Of a DNA stretch of 64,000 nt, positions 44,215 through 52,633 are shown in pieces. How positions within the stretch are numbered: the stretch's first letter is position 1; every line of letters begins with the position of its first letter. The stretch covers positions 310,001 through 374,000 of the forward strand of contig CAVQHY010000004.1 of NCBI GenBank assembly GCA_963712465.1. The letters run 5' to 3'. Below the pieces are notes generated by a model that was not told where the DNA came from, made no database searches, and saw only the letters and a list, made by a program, of their open reading frames with translations. The DNA is from CAVQHY01 sp963712465 (GTDB taxonomy: Bacteria > Actinomycetota > Thermoleophilia > Gaiellales > Gaiellaceae). A program made the translations under genes and the position numbers.

Positions 44215-44220
44215 TACAAT
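44215..44220 (+). promoter_or_regulatory. Putative leaderless -10 hexamer TACAAT of ileS
   Basis: TACAAT ends 6 nt before the GTG start at 44227 and is a near-consensus -10. Confidence 0.45.
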
Positions 44221-44226
44221 GGCCCG

Positions 44227-47200
44227 GTGTTCGAGCCGTTGCCGCCGGTTCCCGATCATCCCGCCCTCGAGCTCGAGACGCTCGCGTGGTGGGAGGAGCA
44301 GCGGATCTTCGAACGGCTTCGCGAGCACAACCGCGGCGGCCCGACCTTCAGCTTCTTCGACGGCCCGGTCACGGCGAACAAGAGCCTCGCCGTGCATACG
44401 GCCTGGGGCCGGACGCTCAAGGACGTCTTCCAGCGCTACAAGGCGCTGCGCGGCTTCGACCAGCGCTACCAGAACGGCTTCGACTGCCAGGGGCTCTGGA
44501 TCGAGGTCGGCGTCGAGCGTTCGCTCGGGCTCAACTCCAAGCGCGAGATCGAGGAGTACGGTCTCGCCGAGTTCGCGCGCAGGTGCCGCGAGGTGGTCGT
44601 CTGGTCGTCGCAGGAGCTGACGAAGGGCTCGATCCGCCTCGGCATGTGGATGGACTGGGGCAACGACTACTTCACCTTCTCCGACACGAACATCGAGTAC
44701 ATCTGGCGGTTCCTCCGCCACGTCCACGAGCAGGGCTGGCTCTACCAGGGCCACCGCTCGACCGAGTGGTGCCCGCGCTGCGGCACGTCGATCTCCGCGC
44801 ACGAGCTCGTCGGCCACTACGAGGACCGCGCCGACCCGTCGCTGTACGTGCGGCTGCCGCTGCGCGACCGGCCGGGCGAGTCGCTCGTGGTCTGGACGAC
44901 GACGCCGTGGACGCTTCCGGCCAACGTCGCGGCCGCCGTCAATCCGCAGGCCGAGTACATCCTCCGCGACGACGGCGGCTGGGTGGCGCGGGCCCTCCAC
45001 CCCGACGACGACGCCGTTCGGTCGAGCCGCGGCGAGGAGCTCGTCGGTCTCGCCTACGAAGGGCCGTTCGATCACCTCCCGGCTGTGGCCGGTGTCGAGC
45101 ATCGCATCATCCCCTGGGACGACGTCTCGCTCGACGAGGGGACGGGAATCGTCCACATCGCGCCCGGCTGTGGCGCCGAGGACTTCGAGCTCTCGCGCGT
45201 CCACGACCTCGCCGTGATCCAGCCGGTCGACGAGGCCGGACGCTTCTACGACGGCTTCGGCTGGCTCCACGGTCTCGGCACCGCGGAGGCGGCCGAGCAG
45301 GTCGTCCAGGACCTCGCGGATCGCGGCCGGCTCGTCTCGGCAGGCGAGAAGGTGCACCGCTTCCCCTTCTGCTGGCGGTGTCACACGCCCCTGATCTTCC
45401 GCATCTCCGACGACTGGTTTATCTCGGTCACGGACCTGCGCGGGGCGCTTCTCGACGCGAACGCCGCCGTCGAGTGGACGCCTGCCTACATGGGCAAGCG
45501 GATGGACGACTGGCTCCGGAACATGGGCGACTGGAACATCTCGCGCCGCCGCTACTACGGTCTGCCGCTCCCGTTCTATCCGTGTGGCTGCGGGCGTGTG
45601 AACGTGATCGGGTCGCGCGCCGAGCTCGAGGAGCGAGCCGTCCGGGGGCTCGACCAGCTCGAGGAGCTTCGCCGGCCCTGGATCGACGACGTGCCGATCC
45701 GGTGCCAGGGGTGCGACGGCGAGGTCTCGCGGATCCTCGAGGTCGGCGACGTGTGGCTCGACGCGGGCATCGTCCCGTTCTCGACGCTCGGCTGGCAGAA
45801 TCCGGAATGGAAGCACGAGGGCTATGCGACCGGCGCCGCGAAGGGGCTGACGAGGGCCGACCTTCCCGACCACGCCTACTGGGAGACCTGGTTCCCGGCC
45901 GACTGGGTCTCGGAGATGCGCGAGCAGATCAGGCTGTGGTTCTACTCCCAGCTGCTCATGTCCGTCGCGCTGATCGGTCGCGCTCCGTTTCGATCGGTAC
46001 TCGGTTACGAGAAGATGCTCGACGAGCACGGCCGCGAGATGCACGGCTCCTGGGGGAACATGATCGATGCCGACGACGCGTTCGCTCGCATGGGAGCGGA
46101 CGTGATGCGCTGGCAGTACTGCGCCCAACCGCCGAGCCAGAACCTTCTGTTCGGGTTCGGCCCGGGCGAGGAGATCAAGCGCAAGCTCCTGACGCTCTGG
46201 AACTCGGTGCGGTTCTTCCTCGACTACGCGGCGATCGAGGGCTTCACACCGACCTACGGTGACCTCGAGGAACGCCCGGACGTGGAGCTCCGCCCGCTCG
46301 ACAGCTGGCTCCAGGCGCGAACGCGCCGTCTCGTCGTCGAGGCGACGGCCGGCTACGAGGCGTACCTCACGGTCGACGTCATCCGCGCGTTCGAGCGCTT
46401 CCTCGACGACCTCTCGAACTGGTACATCCGCCGGTCGAGACGCCGCTTCTACGGCGACGACCCGGCGGCGTTCAGGACGCTGTGGTCGGCGCTGGTGCAG
46501 ACCACTCGCGTCGTTGCGCCGATCATGCCGTTTCTCGCCGAGCATCTCTGGCAGCGCCTCGTCGCGCCACCGTGCCCGGACGCCCCGGAGAGCGTCTTCC
46601 TCGCCGGCTGGCCGGACGCCGGCGATCGTGCCGGGGACGCGGCGATTCTCGACGAGATGGCCGAGACGCGCCGCGTCGTCGAGTGCGGCCGGGCGGCGCG
46701 GGCGACGGCGGGCGTGAAGAATCGTCAGCCACTACGCCGGCTCGTCGTCGAGGGCGCCGGCGCGGGCGCCGAGGCACACGTCGACGACATCGCCGCTGAG
46801 CTGCGGGTCAAGAAGGTGGTGTTCGGGCCGATCGAGGGCGCGTCGGTGAGCGCCAAGCCGAACCTGCCGCTGCTCGGGCCGAGGCTCGGCAAGGAGCTTC
46901 CGAGCGTGCGGCAGGCGCTGGCCGAGGGCCGCTTCGAACGGCTGCCCGCGGGCGGCGTGTCCGTGCTCGGACACGAGCTGGCCGCGGAGGAGGTCTTCGT
47001 CGAACGGGCCGCGCCCGCTGGTTGGGCGCTCGCAGAGAACGACGGCCTGGCGGTCGCGCTCGATACCCGTCTCGATCCCGAGCTCGAGCTCGAGGGTCGT
47101 GTGTACGACCTGATTCACGCGATCCAGCGGCTCCGAAGGGACTCGGGTCTCGAGATCACCGACCGCATCGTCGTCACGCTTCCCGCAGGCGGCGACGTCC

Positions 47201-47283
47201 TCGAGCACGCCGACTGGATCAAGGCCGAGACGCTCGCGACCCGGATCGACATCGGGGCCGAGCTCACGATCGAGAAGGCGTAA
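44227..47283 (+). CDS. ileS: Isoleucine--tRNA ligase, divergent signature motifs
   Basis: 1018 residues, class I synthetase. The family blocks GSIRLGMWMDWGNDYFTFSD, WSSQEL and the editing-domain WTTTPWTLPAN are present. The ATP-site HIGH motif is replaced by HTAWG (in LAVHTAWGRTLKD), and KMSKS by EMHGSWGN. These changes occur in a set of actinobacterial and chloroflexal IleRS and may be functional. A tRNA ligase of this class without HIGH/KMSKS merits care, but the remaining core and length support IleRS. GTG start at 44227. Confidence 0.82.
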   Translation: MFEPLPPVPDHPALELETLAWWEEQRIFERLREHNRGGPTFSFFDGPVTANKSLAVHTAWGRTLKDVFQRYKALRGFDQRYQNGFDCQGLWIEVGVERSLGLNSKREIEEYGLAEFARRCREVVVWSSQELTKGSIRLGMWMDWGNDYFTFSDTNIEYIWRFLRHVHEQGWLYQGHRSTEWCPRCGTSISAHELVGHYEDRADPSLYVRLPLRDRPGESLVVWTTTPWTLPANVAAAVNPQAEYILRDDGGWVARALHPDDDAVRSSRGEELVGLAYEGPFDHLPAVAGVEHRIIPWDDVSLDEGTGIVHIAPGCGAEDFELSRVHDLAVIQPVDEAGRFYDGFGWLHGLGTAEAAEQVVQDLADRGRLVSAGEKVHRFPFCWRCHTPLIFRISDDWFISVTDLRGALLDANAAVEWTPAYMGKRMDDWLRNMGDWNISRRRYYGLPLPFYPCGCGRVNVIGSRAELEERAVRGLDQLEELRRPWIDDVPIRCQGCDGEVSRILEVGDVWLDAGIVPFSTLGWQNPEWKHEGYATGAAKGLTRADLPDHAYWETWFPADWVSEMREQIRLWFYSQLLMSVALIGRAPFRSVLGYEKMLDEHGREMHGSWGNMIDADDAFARMGADVMRWQYCAQPPSQNLLFGFGPGEEIKRKLLTLWNSVRFFLDYAAIEGFTPTYGDLEERPDVELRPLDSWLQARTRRLVVEATAGYEAYLTVDVIRAFERFLDDLSNWYIRRSRRRFYGDDPAAFRTLWSALVQTTRVVAPIMPFLAEHLWQRLVAPPCPDAPESVFLAGWPDAGDRAGDAAILDEMAETRRVVECGRAARATAGVKNRQPLRRLVVEGAGAGAEAHVDDIAAELRVKKVVFGPIEGASVSAKPNLPLLGPRLGKELPSVRQALAEGRFERLPAGGVSVLGHELAAEEVFVERAAPAGWALAENDGLAVALDTRLDPELELEGRVYDLIHAIQRLRRDSGLEITDRIVVTLPAGGDVLEHADWIKAETLATRIDIGAELTIEKA

Positions 47284-47298
47284 CCCCGGCTGTTACGC
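47278..47298. terminator. Bidirectional hairpin holding both stop codons of ileS and ispH
   Basis: GCGTAAC (47278-47284) and GTTACGC (47292-47298) form a perfect 7-bp stem with loop CCCGGCT. Each arm contains the TAA stop of one convergent gene. No T run follows on either strand, so it may be a Rho-independent end of modest strength only. Confidence 0.5.
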
Positions 47299-48234
47299 GA
47301 CGGCCGTGCTGCGCACCTCGAGCGGGAGCTTGAAGCTCACGTTCTCGAGCACGGGACGCTGCGAACGGATCTCCACGACACCCTTCGCGCGAAACCACGC
47401 GACCACGCTGCGGACGAGGGTCTCGGGCGCGGACGCGCCCGAAGTGATGCCGACGGTCTCGACGGCGTCCAGCCACGCCTCGTCGATCTCGCGCTCGTCG
47501 TCGATCAGGTGCGCGTCGACGCCCGCGGCACGCGCGACGTCGACGAGCCGCCTCGAGTTCGAGCTGTTTCGCGAGCCGATCACGAGTAGAAGCTCGATCT
47601 CGCCGAGCATGGCCTTGACGGCGTTCTGGCGGTTGGTGGTCGCGTAGCAGATGTCGGCCTTCGGAGGCCCCTCGATCTGGGGGAAGCGCCGGCGCAGCAC
47701 CTCGACGATGGCCGCCGTGTCGTCCACCGACAGGGTCGTCTGGGTGATGTAGGCGAGCCGGAGAGTCTGAGGCGGGCAGGCGCTCTCGGCATCCGCTGCC
47801 GACTCGACGAGCACGATCGACTCGGGAGCCTCGCCCAGGGTGCCTTCGACCTCGTCGTGTCCGTGGTGACCGATCAGGAAGATCGTGTAGCCGCGCGCCG
47901 CGAAGTGGCGGGCCTCCGCGTGCACCTTCGTCACGAGCGGGCACGTGGCGTCGATGGTCTCGAGACCCCGTGCCTGTGCGTTCTCGTGGACGCTCGGCGC
48001 CACCCCGTGAGCCGAGAAGACCACGCGCGCGCCCGCCGGCACCTCGTCCTCGGTCTCGACGAACACGGCTCCGCGCCGCTCGAGATCGCGGACGACGTGG
48101 ACGTTGTGGACGATCTGGCGGCGAACGTAGATCGGCGGGCCCCAGAGGTCTAGGGCCTCCTCCACCGTGTCGATCGCGCGCTCGACCCCAGCGCAGTAGC
48201 CGCGCGGCGATGCGAGGACGATGCGCTTGACCAC
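47293..48234 (-). CDS. ispH: 4-hydroxy-3-methylbut-2-enyl diphosphate reductase
   Basis: 313 residues. RGYCAGVERAID (first cluster Cys), FSAHGVAP, DATCPLVTKVH (second Cys), and CYATTNRQNAV (third Cys) match LytB/IspH, the last enzyme of the methylerythritol phosphate route to IPP and DMAPP. The GTG at 48234 is preceded by TACACT 9 nt upstream, which favours it over the longer frame from 48285. Confidence 0.95.
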   Translation of the reverse strand: MVKRIVLASPRGYCAGVERAIDTVEEALDLWGPPIYVRRQIVHNVHVVRDLERRGAVFVETEDEVPAGARVVFSAHGVAPSVHENAQARGLETIDATCPLVTKVHAEARHFAARGYTIFLIGHHGHDEVEGTLGEAPESIVLVESAADAESACPPQTLRLAYITQTTLSVDDTAAIVEVLRRRFPQIEGPPKADICYATTNRQNAVKAMLGEIELLLVIGSRNSSNSRRLVDVARAAGVDAHLIDDEREIDEAWLDAVETVGITSGASAPETLVRSVVAWFRAKGVVEIRSQRPVLENVSFKLPLEVRSTAVA

Positions 48235-48555
48235 TCGGCGCCGAGTGTACCCACGGCCTCTCGCCGGCCGCGCAGGTCCGGTCACTTTCCTTCCCCGGAA
48301 TGGGAAAGGCCCGCCGCTCGGGGGGTCGGTGCGGCGGGCTCTCCCAGAGTGCTCACCGCGGTCTTACGTGGCCAAGGGCACACGCCGCGGTTCGCATCGC
48401 CCAGTGACACGGCACGCTAACGACGCTTCATCCCGGTGCCAATAGGTCCATCGGCCCATCTTTGAAAGGAGGAAAACACAAGGCGAAACATCAACTGGCT
48501 CCCCTGTGTCGGCGCGGCGGTGCGACGCCACCACCTATCATCAGGGGCACAGGAG
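48235..48555 (+). other. Intergenic region with several inverted repeats, no gene
   Basis: About 320 bases between ispH and the receiver-domain gene. Inverted repeats: GCCCGCCG at 48309-48316 with CGGCGGGC at 48332-48339; ACCGCGG at 48355-48361 with CCGCGGT at 48385-48391 (enclosing GTGGCCAAGGGCACAC, itself foldable); GGCAC...GTGCC further on. AAAGGAGG lies near 48465 without a start codon at normal distance. It resembles a structured leader, but matches no riboswitch consensus I could recall. Confidence 0.5.
48244..48249 (-). promoter_or_regulatory. Putative leaderless -10 hexamer TACACT of ispH
   Basis: On the minus strand TACACT (48249-48244) is 9 nt before the GTG at 48234. Confidence 0.4.
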
Positions 48556-48984
48556 GTGGGCGCGACGCGGGTTCTCGTGATCGATGACGAGCCGCCGATC
48601 CGGATGCTCTGCCGGGTGAACCTCGAGGCCGAGGGGATCGAGGTACTGGAGGCGCCGGACGGGGCTGCCGGGATGGACGTGGCGCGCCGTGAAGCCCCGG
48701 ATGCCATCTTGCTCGACGTGATGATGCCCGTGCTCGACGGCTGGAAGGTCGCCGAGCGACTCCTCGCCGACGAGGAGACACGGGGCATCCCGATCATCTT
48801 TCTGACCGCCCGGGCCGACCTCCGCGATCAGGTGCGGGGACTGGACCTCGGCGGGATCGACTACGTCACCAAGCCGTTCAACCCGGCGGAACTCGCGGCC
48901 GTCGTCCGTCGGGCCGTGTCGCGCGAGGGCGTGGAGCTACAGGCCGCCCGGATCGCCGAGCTGCGCACGCTGTTCAGCGGCTAG
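48556..48984 (+). CDS. Response-regulator receiver-domain protein
   Basis: 142 residues, receiver domain only. TRVLVIDDE (acidic pair), ILLDVMMPVLDGW (phospho-acceptor Asp), FLTARAD (Thr/Ala switch) and DYVTKPFNP (Lys) are the phosphorylation-site residues. There is no DNA-binding output domain, so it may act through protein contacts. GTG at 48556; AGGAGG directly abuts it, so an upstream GTG at 48520 with weak ribosome-binding site is an alternative. Confidence 0.88.
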   Translation: MGATRVLVIDDEPPIRMLCRVNLEAEGIEVLEAPDGAAGMDVARREAPDAILLDVMMPVLDGWKVAERLLADEETRGIPIIFLTARADLRDQVRGLDLGGIDYVTKPFNPAELAAVVRRAVSREGVELQAARIAELRTLFSG

Positions 48985-49003
48985 CCTGACCTGGCCCGAG
49001 GGT

Positions 49004-49453
49004 CTACGGTGCGATGCGGGCGACCGCAAGACGGGTGCGGTCGAGCCCCTGGAAGCGGCCGAACGCGAGTCCGACACCCGCGCGGCGGGCTCCATGCAAG
49101 AGCAGGAGCTCGCGGTGCGGCGGGCTGGCGAGCCAGAGTTGGACGATCCCGCGTGGATCCATGACGCCTTCGCTGCCGAAGGCCAGCGTCTCGGCGATGC
49201 CCGGGAGGCCGGAGTGGACGAAGAGGTCGCGGGCAAGCAGCGAGCGGGCGTATTCGTGCGCCCCGGTCTGGAGCGCGGGATCGAGCCGAAGCCTTCGCAG
49301 CCCCGCCTGCCCGCGCGCCTCGTTGATCGCCGCGAGCACCGCGCGCTCGGGCGGCGTCGCTCCAGCGGGCGAAGACGGCGATTGGGCGGCCGGCGCGGTG
49401 GGAGCGGCGGCGAGTACGGCGAAGAACGCGAGGGCCACCAGGGCGCGACGCAT
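49004..49453 (-). CDS. Secreted CAP-domain (SCP-like) protein
   Basis: 149 residues. Signal peptide (ALVALAFFAVLAAAPTAPAA), then a CAP/YkwD domain: LAAINEARGQAGLRRLRLDPAL, AHEYARSLLARDLFVHSG, and QLWLASPPHRELLLLHGARRAGVGLA. CAP proteins are extracellular and may bind cell-wall or lipid ligands. It is convergent with the receiver-domain gene. Confidence 0.88.
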   Translation of the reverse strand: MRRALVALAFFAVLAAAPTAPAAQSPSSPAGATPPERAVLAAINEARGQAGLRRLRLDPALQTGAHEYARSLLARDLFVHSGLPGIAETLAFGSEGVMDPRGIVQLWLASPPHRELLLLHGARRAGVGLAFGRFQGLDRTRLAVARIAP

Positions 49454-49506
49454 CGGCGCAGTGTCTCAGGTACCCACGGCGACTCCACCTCCCCGAACGA
49501 AATCCT

Positions 49507-49536
49507 TACGTTTCGGCGACGAGCACCTCTAGACTG
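49507..49536 (+). promoter_or_regulatory. Putative promoter of tRNA-Pro
   Basis: TTACGT (49507-49512) and TAGACT (49531-49536) with 18-bp spacing. The -10 hexamer ends 7 nt before the tRNA, consistent with transcription starting at or near its 5' end. Confidence 0.5.
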
Positions 49537-49543
49537 GGGAAAC

Positions 49544-49617
49544 GGGACGTAGCGCAGCCTGGTAGCGCACCTGCTTTGGGAGCAGGGGGCCGCCGGTTCG
49601 AATCCGGCCGTCCCGAC
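49544..49617 (+). tRNA. tRNA-Pro (anticodon TGG)
   Basis: 74 nt, cloverleaf complete: acceptor stem CGGGACG/CGTCCCG, D arm GCGC...GCGC, anticodon arm CCTGC-TTTGGGA-GCAGG with anticodon TGG, T arm CCGG-TTCGAAT-CCGG, discriminator A. CCA is not encoded. Confidence 0.97.
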
Positions 49618-49631
49618 TAGCTGACCGCCGC

Positions 49632-49922
49632 TTGGGAAGCGGGATCGCATCGGCGGGACAGGGCGACCTCGAGCAGTTGGCTGACGACGCACGCGAGGAA
49701 GAGACGCGGTGGCGCACGCTCTTGGATGAGATTCGTTCTCTTCCTGCCAACTCCCAAGACGAACGGGCGGTAAATCGGCTCTTGCAACAGGCCGCCGCGA
49801 AGTTCGAACAGGCGTACGCCGCCCGCGCGGCCGCGATCGTCGGCGACGTGATCGACCTGTTCGTCCGTCACGAGAATGCGGAGCGCGTGGTCGCCGATGC
49901 TAGCGCGGCGGCGCTAGCGTAG
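49632..49922 (+). CDS. Small hypothetical protein ending in the VGDVIDLFVR module
   Basis: 96 residues from a TTG start. Charged, helical N-terminal part (WRTLLDEIRSL, RAVNRLLQQAAAKFEQ), then IVGDVIDLFVRHENAERVVAD, a module that recurs in degraded copies further on. The N-terminus is unlike those copies, so it may be a fusion or a chance frame. Confidence 0.4.
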   Translation: MGSGIASAGQGDLEQLADDAREEETRWRTLLDEIRSLPANSQDERAVNRLLQQAAAKFEQAYAARAAAIVGDVIDLFVRHENAERVVADASAAALA

Positions 49923-49959
49923 AAGCAGGAGACTGCGTACTCGCGAATCGGAGGACGAA

Positions 49960-50357
49960 TGGGCGACTGGAAGCGTGCGCGGCTCGACGAGATCGGTGAC
50001 CAGCACGCGCCCGGGTACTGGGACACGTGGGCGCGAAGCGCCCGACTTCGGTGAGAAGTGGCGGACGATCGGGGCGCCCTGGGCATCTCCGGCTTCGGTG
50101 TCTCGGCCAACGAGGCGAACGCCGGTGAAGAACTCGTCGTCGAGCACGACGAGCTGGGGTACGGCGACCAGGAGGAGCTGTACTACATGGTGCGGGGCCG
50201 GGCACGGTTCGTGCTCGACGGGACAGACGTCGAACTCGGCGAAGGGGAGCCTCTCCTCGTTCCGCCCGAGGTTGTGCGTCAGGCAGATGCTCTCGAGGCC
50301 GGAACGCTCGTCTTCATGGTGGGCGGGACGCCCGGCAAACCCTACGACGCGGGTTGA
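49960..50357 (+). pseudogene. Cupin-like gene with two apparent frameshifts
   Basis: The frame from ATG 49960 stops at about 50052 (ARSARLR*). A second frame gives APDFGEKWRTI, and a third gives GALGISGFGVSANEANAGEE, VEHDELGYGDQEELYYMVRG and DGTDVELGEGEPLLVPPE, a standard cupin. A GTG at 50058 could rescue the last part. Disrupted gene or assembly/sequencing error. Confidence 0.6.
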
Positions 50358-50409
50358 TACAACCTCGGCTCATCCGATTCAGCCTGGGGTTTCCGCTGGC
50401 GCATTGTTT

Positions 50410-50470
50410 GTTTCGCGAACCGACATGAGACGCTCGCGAAGCGCGCCCGTCGGGCTCCGGCTCGGGCTAT
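50410..50470 (+). repeat. Dispersed repeat, copy A
   Basis: Shares TTCGCGAACCGAC and ACGCTCGCGA/GCGCGCCCG with copy B at 57383-57441. Confidence 0.55.
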
Positions 50471-50542
50471 GAGGGCGAGTGCCAGAGGACGCCCTACCAC
50501 CCCTACCACGGGATCGACACGGGCGGAGGGTAGGAAACCGCC

Positions 50543-50548
50543 TAGTCT
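50543..50548 (+). promoter_or_regulatory. Putative leaderless -10 hexamer TAGTCT
   Basis: TAGTCT ends 10 nt before the ATG at 50559. Confidence 0.35.
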
Positions 50549-50558
50549 GCATCTTCCG

Positions 50559-50717
50559 ATGCGCCTCTGCGGCGTTCGCGACACCCGAGACGACGGCGAA
50601 CCCTCGCTCGTCGGCGACGTCATCGACCAGTTCGTCCGCCGGGAGGACGGAGAGCGATTGGTCGTTGTGTGGGACGGTGGGCTTGGCCGTCTGGGGGTGC
50701 CGGCCTGCCTGAACTAA
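50559..50717 (+). CDS. GVRDTRDDGEPSLVGD small protein, copy 1
   Basis: 52 residues: MRLCGVRDTRDDGEP, VGDVIDQFVRREDGE then LVVVWDG. Its copies at 52271 and 52634 keep the same opening, so it belongs to a repeated small family of unknown function. The last residues (after VVVWD) do not match and may be frameshifted. The stop shares CTAA with the convergent DMFase-like gene. Confidence 0.5.
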   Translation: MRLCGVRDTRDDGEPSLVGDVIDQFVRREDGERLVVVWDGGLGRLGVPACLN

Positions 50718-51970
50718 GGCTGTGCTAGCCGCTGCCAGAGGTTTGCGAGGATCGTGGAGACCGGTGGCAGTAGGGCGTTGCCGCCGAAGTCGAGGGCTCC
50801 GGCGGCGAAGACCTTGGCGCCGGTGCTGGTGGAGTAGTAGGTCATCTCGGCTGATCTGCCAGCTCCGAATGCGTCCGTGATACGGGCGAGCACGGCGGTG
50901 CCTGGAGGCGAATCAGCGGCGAGTGCGTCGATCTCGATGCCGAAGCTGCCGAACCGATCTCCGTTGTCGAGGCCCGTTCCCTCGAACAGCCACGGTGCGA
51001 GCTCTGCGCCTGCTACCACGTAGGGGCTGTTCGGGTAGACGTTCTCATTCCAGCCGACATAGCCTGCACCGACAAGACGAGCCTCGGGGCGCCCCACGTC
51101 GCGCCAGCGCCCCGTCCGCACGATCGAGTCGCCACCCCTCTCGACGCGATAGAAGAAGTTGTTTGCCGAGAGAAACACGAGGTTGCCGCCGAGGTCGCGA
51201 TACCGCTCGACGACGTCGTAGGCGTGGGGTGTGACGTACTCCTCGTGGCCTGGAAATATGACTAGGTCGTAAGCGCGGCTGAGTTGGTCGCCGCTTCGTA
51301 TCGTTTCGAGGTCATCGTCGGAGAGGAAGTCGGGCTGCCTTCCGGTTCTCTCGATCCAGCGGAGAAATCCAAGGTCGTAGGCATGGAAATGCGGCGGCAC
51401 GCCTCGTTTGAGAAAGGGACGCCCGAGCGTGACCGACGAGACCGTGTCGCTCTCATACCAGGTATCGCCCACACCGTCGCCGTTGTCGTCGCGTCGGTTG
51501 TATGCCTGCCATGTGTTCGTCGGGAGGATGACCGCCACGCGCCGATACCCGAGCCGGGGCGCGCGAAGCACGAACGGCGCGTACGTCGAGCGGCCCCCCG
51601 CGCGTACACGGACGAAGTAGAGGCCACTCGGCCAGTGGTGGATCCTGATCCCGACCTGGCCAAACTCGCGGTCCCGGGCCGGACGAACCTGTTTCTCATC
51701 CGTGATGCTTGCTCCCTGGATCAGGGTGAAACTCGAGTCAGTCTGGCCGCTCGCACCCGCTCTCAGCACCTGAACCCCAACGATGGCGGCCCCTCCACTG
51801 ACACGCAGCGTGGCGAGGTCACCTGGTGCGTAACTTCGCCGCGCGAACCATGCCTCGAGGACTCCGGGCTGCCCTTCCCCCACGACGTAGGCCCTCGCCG
51901 CAGACGCGGCCAGAATCGCCACACACCCGGCGGCCCAAAGCACGAGCACAGTCCGGCGACAGCCGTCCAT
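50714..51970 (-). CDS. Secreted protein with N,N-dimethylformamidase beta-subunit-like domain
   Basis: 418 residues from ATG 51970, giving a signal sequence (TVLVLWAAGCVAILAASAARA). An Ig-like strand (GDLATLRVSGGA) is followed by ILPTNTWQAYNRRDDNG, DVVERYRDLGGNLVFLSANN and DNGDRFGSFGIEIDA, the fold of the N,N-dimethylformamidase-like large-subunit family. The catalytic role outside the known enzyme is not established. Upstream ATGs in frame would lengthen the N-terminus. Confidence 0.75.
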   Translation of the reverse strand: MDGCRRTVLVLWAAGCVAILAASAARAYVVGEGQPGVLEAWFARRSYAPGDLATLRVSGGAAIVGVQVLRAGASGQTDSSFTLIQGASITDEKQVRPARDREFGQVGIRIHHWPSGLYFVRVRAGGRSTYAPFVLRAPRLGYRRVAVILPTNTWQAYNRRDDNGDGVGDTWYESDTVSSVTLGRPFLKRGVPPHFHAYDLGFLRWIERTGRQPDFLSDDDLETIRSGDQLSRAYDLVIFPGHEEYVTPHAYDVVERYRDLGGNLVFLSANNFFYRVERGGDSIVRTGRWRDVGRPEARLVGAGYVGWNENVYPNSPYVVAGAELAPWLFEGTGLDNGDRFGSFGIEIDALAADSPPGTAVLARITDAFGAGRSAEMTYYSTSTGAKVFAAGALDFGGNALLPPVSTILANLWQRLAQP

Positions 51971-52270
51971 TCTGCAGACGGCCGACATGACGTACTGTGC
52001 AACTCGGCCCCTCAGCGAGATAACACCCCAAGCCACCACCGCGCGCTGCGGGCTTTTTGAATCACCTACTAGGTGTCCGCGACGCCCGACGCTAAGCGAG
52101 TCTCCTCTTAAGTTAGATCGCTTGTCCGTGTGAACAGTGCAATGTTCATCGGCTAGTGCCCTACTACGAGCGGTTCAGGCTCCGCGTCGTCGAGGATGCC
52201 GATGCACCCGACGGCACCCCCGCATCTGGTTCATGCGCTGGGACGCTGAGAGCGGCCGACCAACCCCTCC
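51971..52270. other. Gene-free stretch of 300 bases
   Basis: No coding frame with family likeness. Contains AGGTGTCCGCGACGCCCGA near 52072, which resembles the GTCCGCGACACCCGA of the small-protein family and may be another broken piece. Confidence 0.4.
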
Positions 52271-52450
52271 GTGACCCTCTACGGCGTCCGCGACACCCGA
52301 GACGACGGCGAACCCTCCGTCGTCGTCGACCCACCGGCCCAGCCCATCGAGGTAATACCGTGCGCGTCATGGACGAGTCGCGTGACCCCTTTATGCCGGA
52401 CGATCTGCCACAAGGTGGGCTCTCGGAGGAGCTCGCTGCTGAGACCGTGA
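52271..52450 (+). pseudogene. GVRDTRDDGEPS small-protein family, truncated copy 2
   Basis: GTG start, TLYGVRDTRDDGEPS identical in style to copy 1, then the frame diverges after SVVVD and runs on into unrelated sequence overlapping the next small gene. Confidence 0.45.
52356..52361 (+). promoter_or_regulatory. Putative leaderless -10 hexamer TACCGT
   Basis: TACCGT ends 7 nt before the ATG at 52369. Confidence 0.35.
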
Positions 52451-52629
52451 GGGCGACCGATGACTTCAAGGCGCTCTTGGCCCTCGGCACCTACGACGAG
52501 CTCATGACCGGGATCGGAGCACTGGACGAGACCCGACTGAGGTTCGTAACGATGATGGTGGTTTTGCGTACACGGTTCCCAGCAATGAGCGAAGCCGAGA
52601 GGGCGCGCTACATGGGCACCGAGGAGTAG
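52369..52629 (+). CDS. Hypothetical protein of 86 residues
   Basis: Acidic N-terminus (MDESRDPFMPDDLPQGGLSE), then helical EELAAETVRATDDFKALLALG and TRLRFVTMMVVLRTRFPAMSE. No family recognised. Codon use and the leaderless -10 spacing suggest a real gene. Confidence 0.5.
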   Translation: MDESRDPFMPDDLPQGGLSEELAAETVRATDDFKALLALGTYDELMTGIGALDETRLRFVTMMVVLRTRFPAMSEAERARYMGTEE

Positions 52630-52633
52630 GTCG

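Noticed and set aside
48235..48555. Known riboswitch (TPP, c-di-GMP, ydaO, fluoride, cobalamin) in the leader before the receiver-domain gene
   Set aside because: None of the conserved core strings I know are present; left as an unknown structured region.
49544..49617. The tRNA could have been tRNA-Sec supporting the selenoprotein
   Set aside because: It has anticodon TGG, 74 nt and a normal acceptor stem; tRNA-Sec is about 90-100 nt with TCA anticodon.
50040..50070. TGA near 50050 in the cupin region as another selenocysteine codon
   Set aside because: The sequence after it in the same frame is not cupin-like; the homology continues in other frames, so it is a frameshift.
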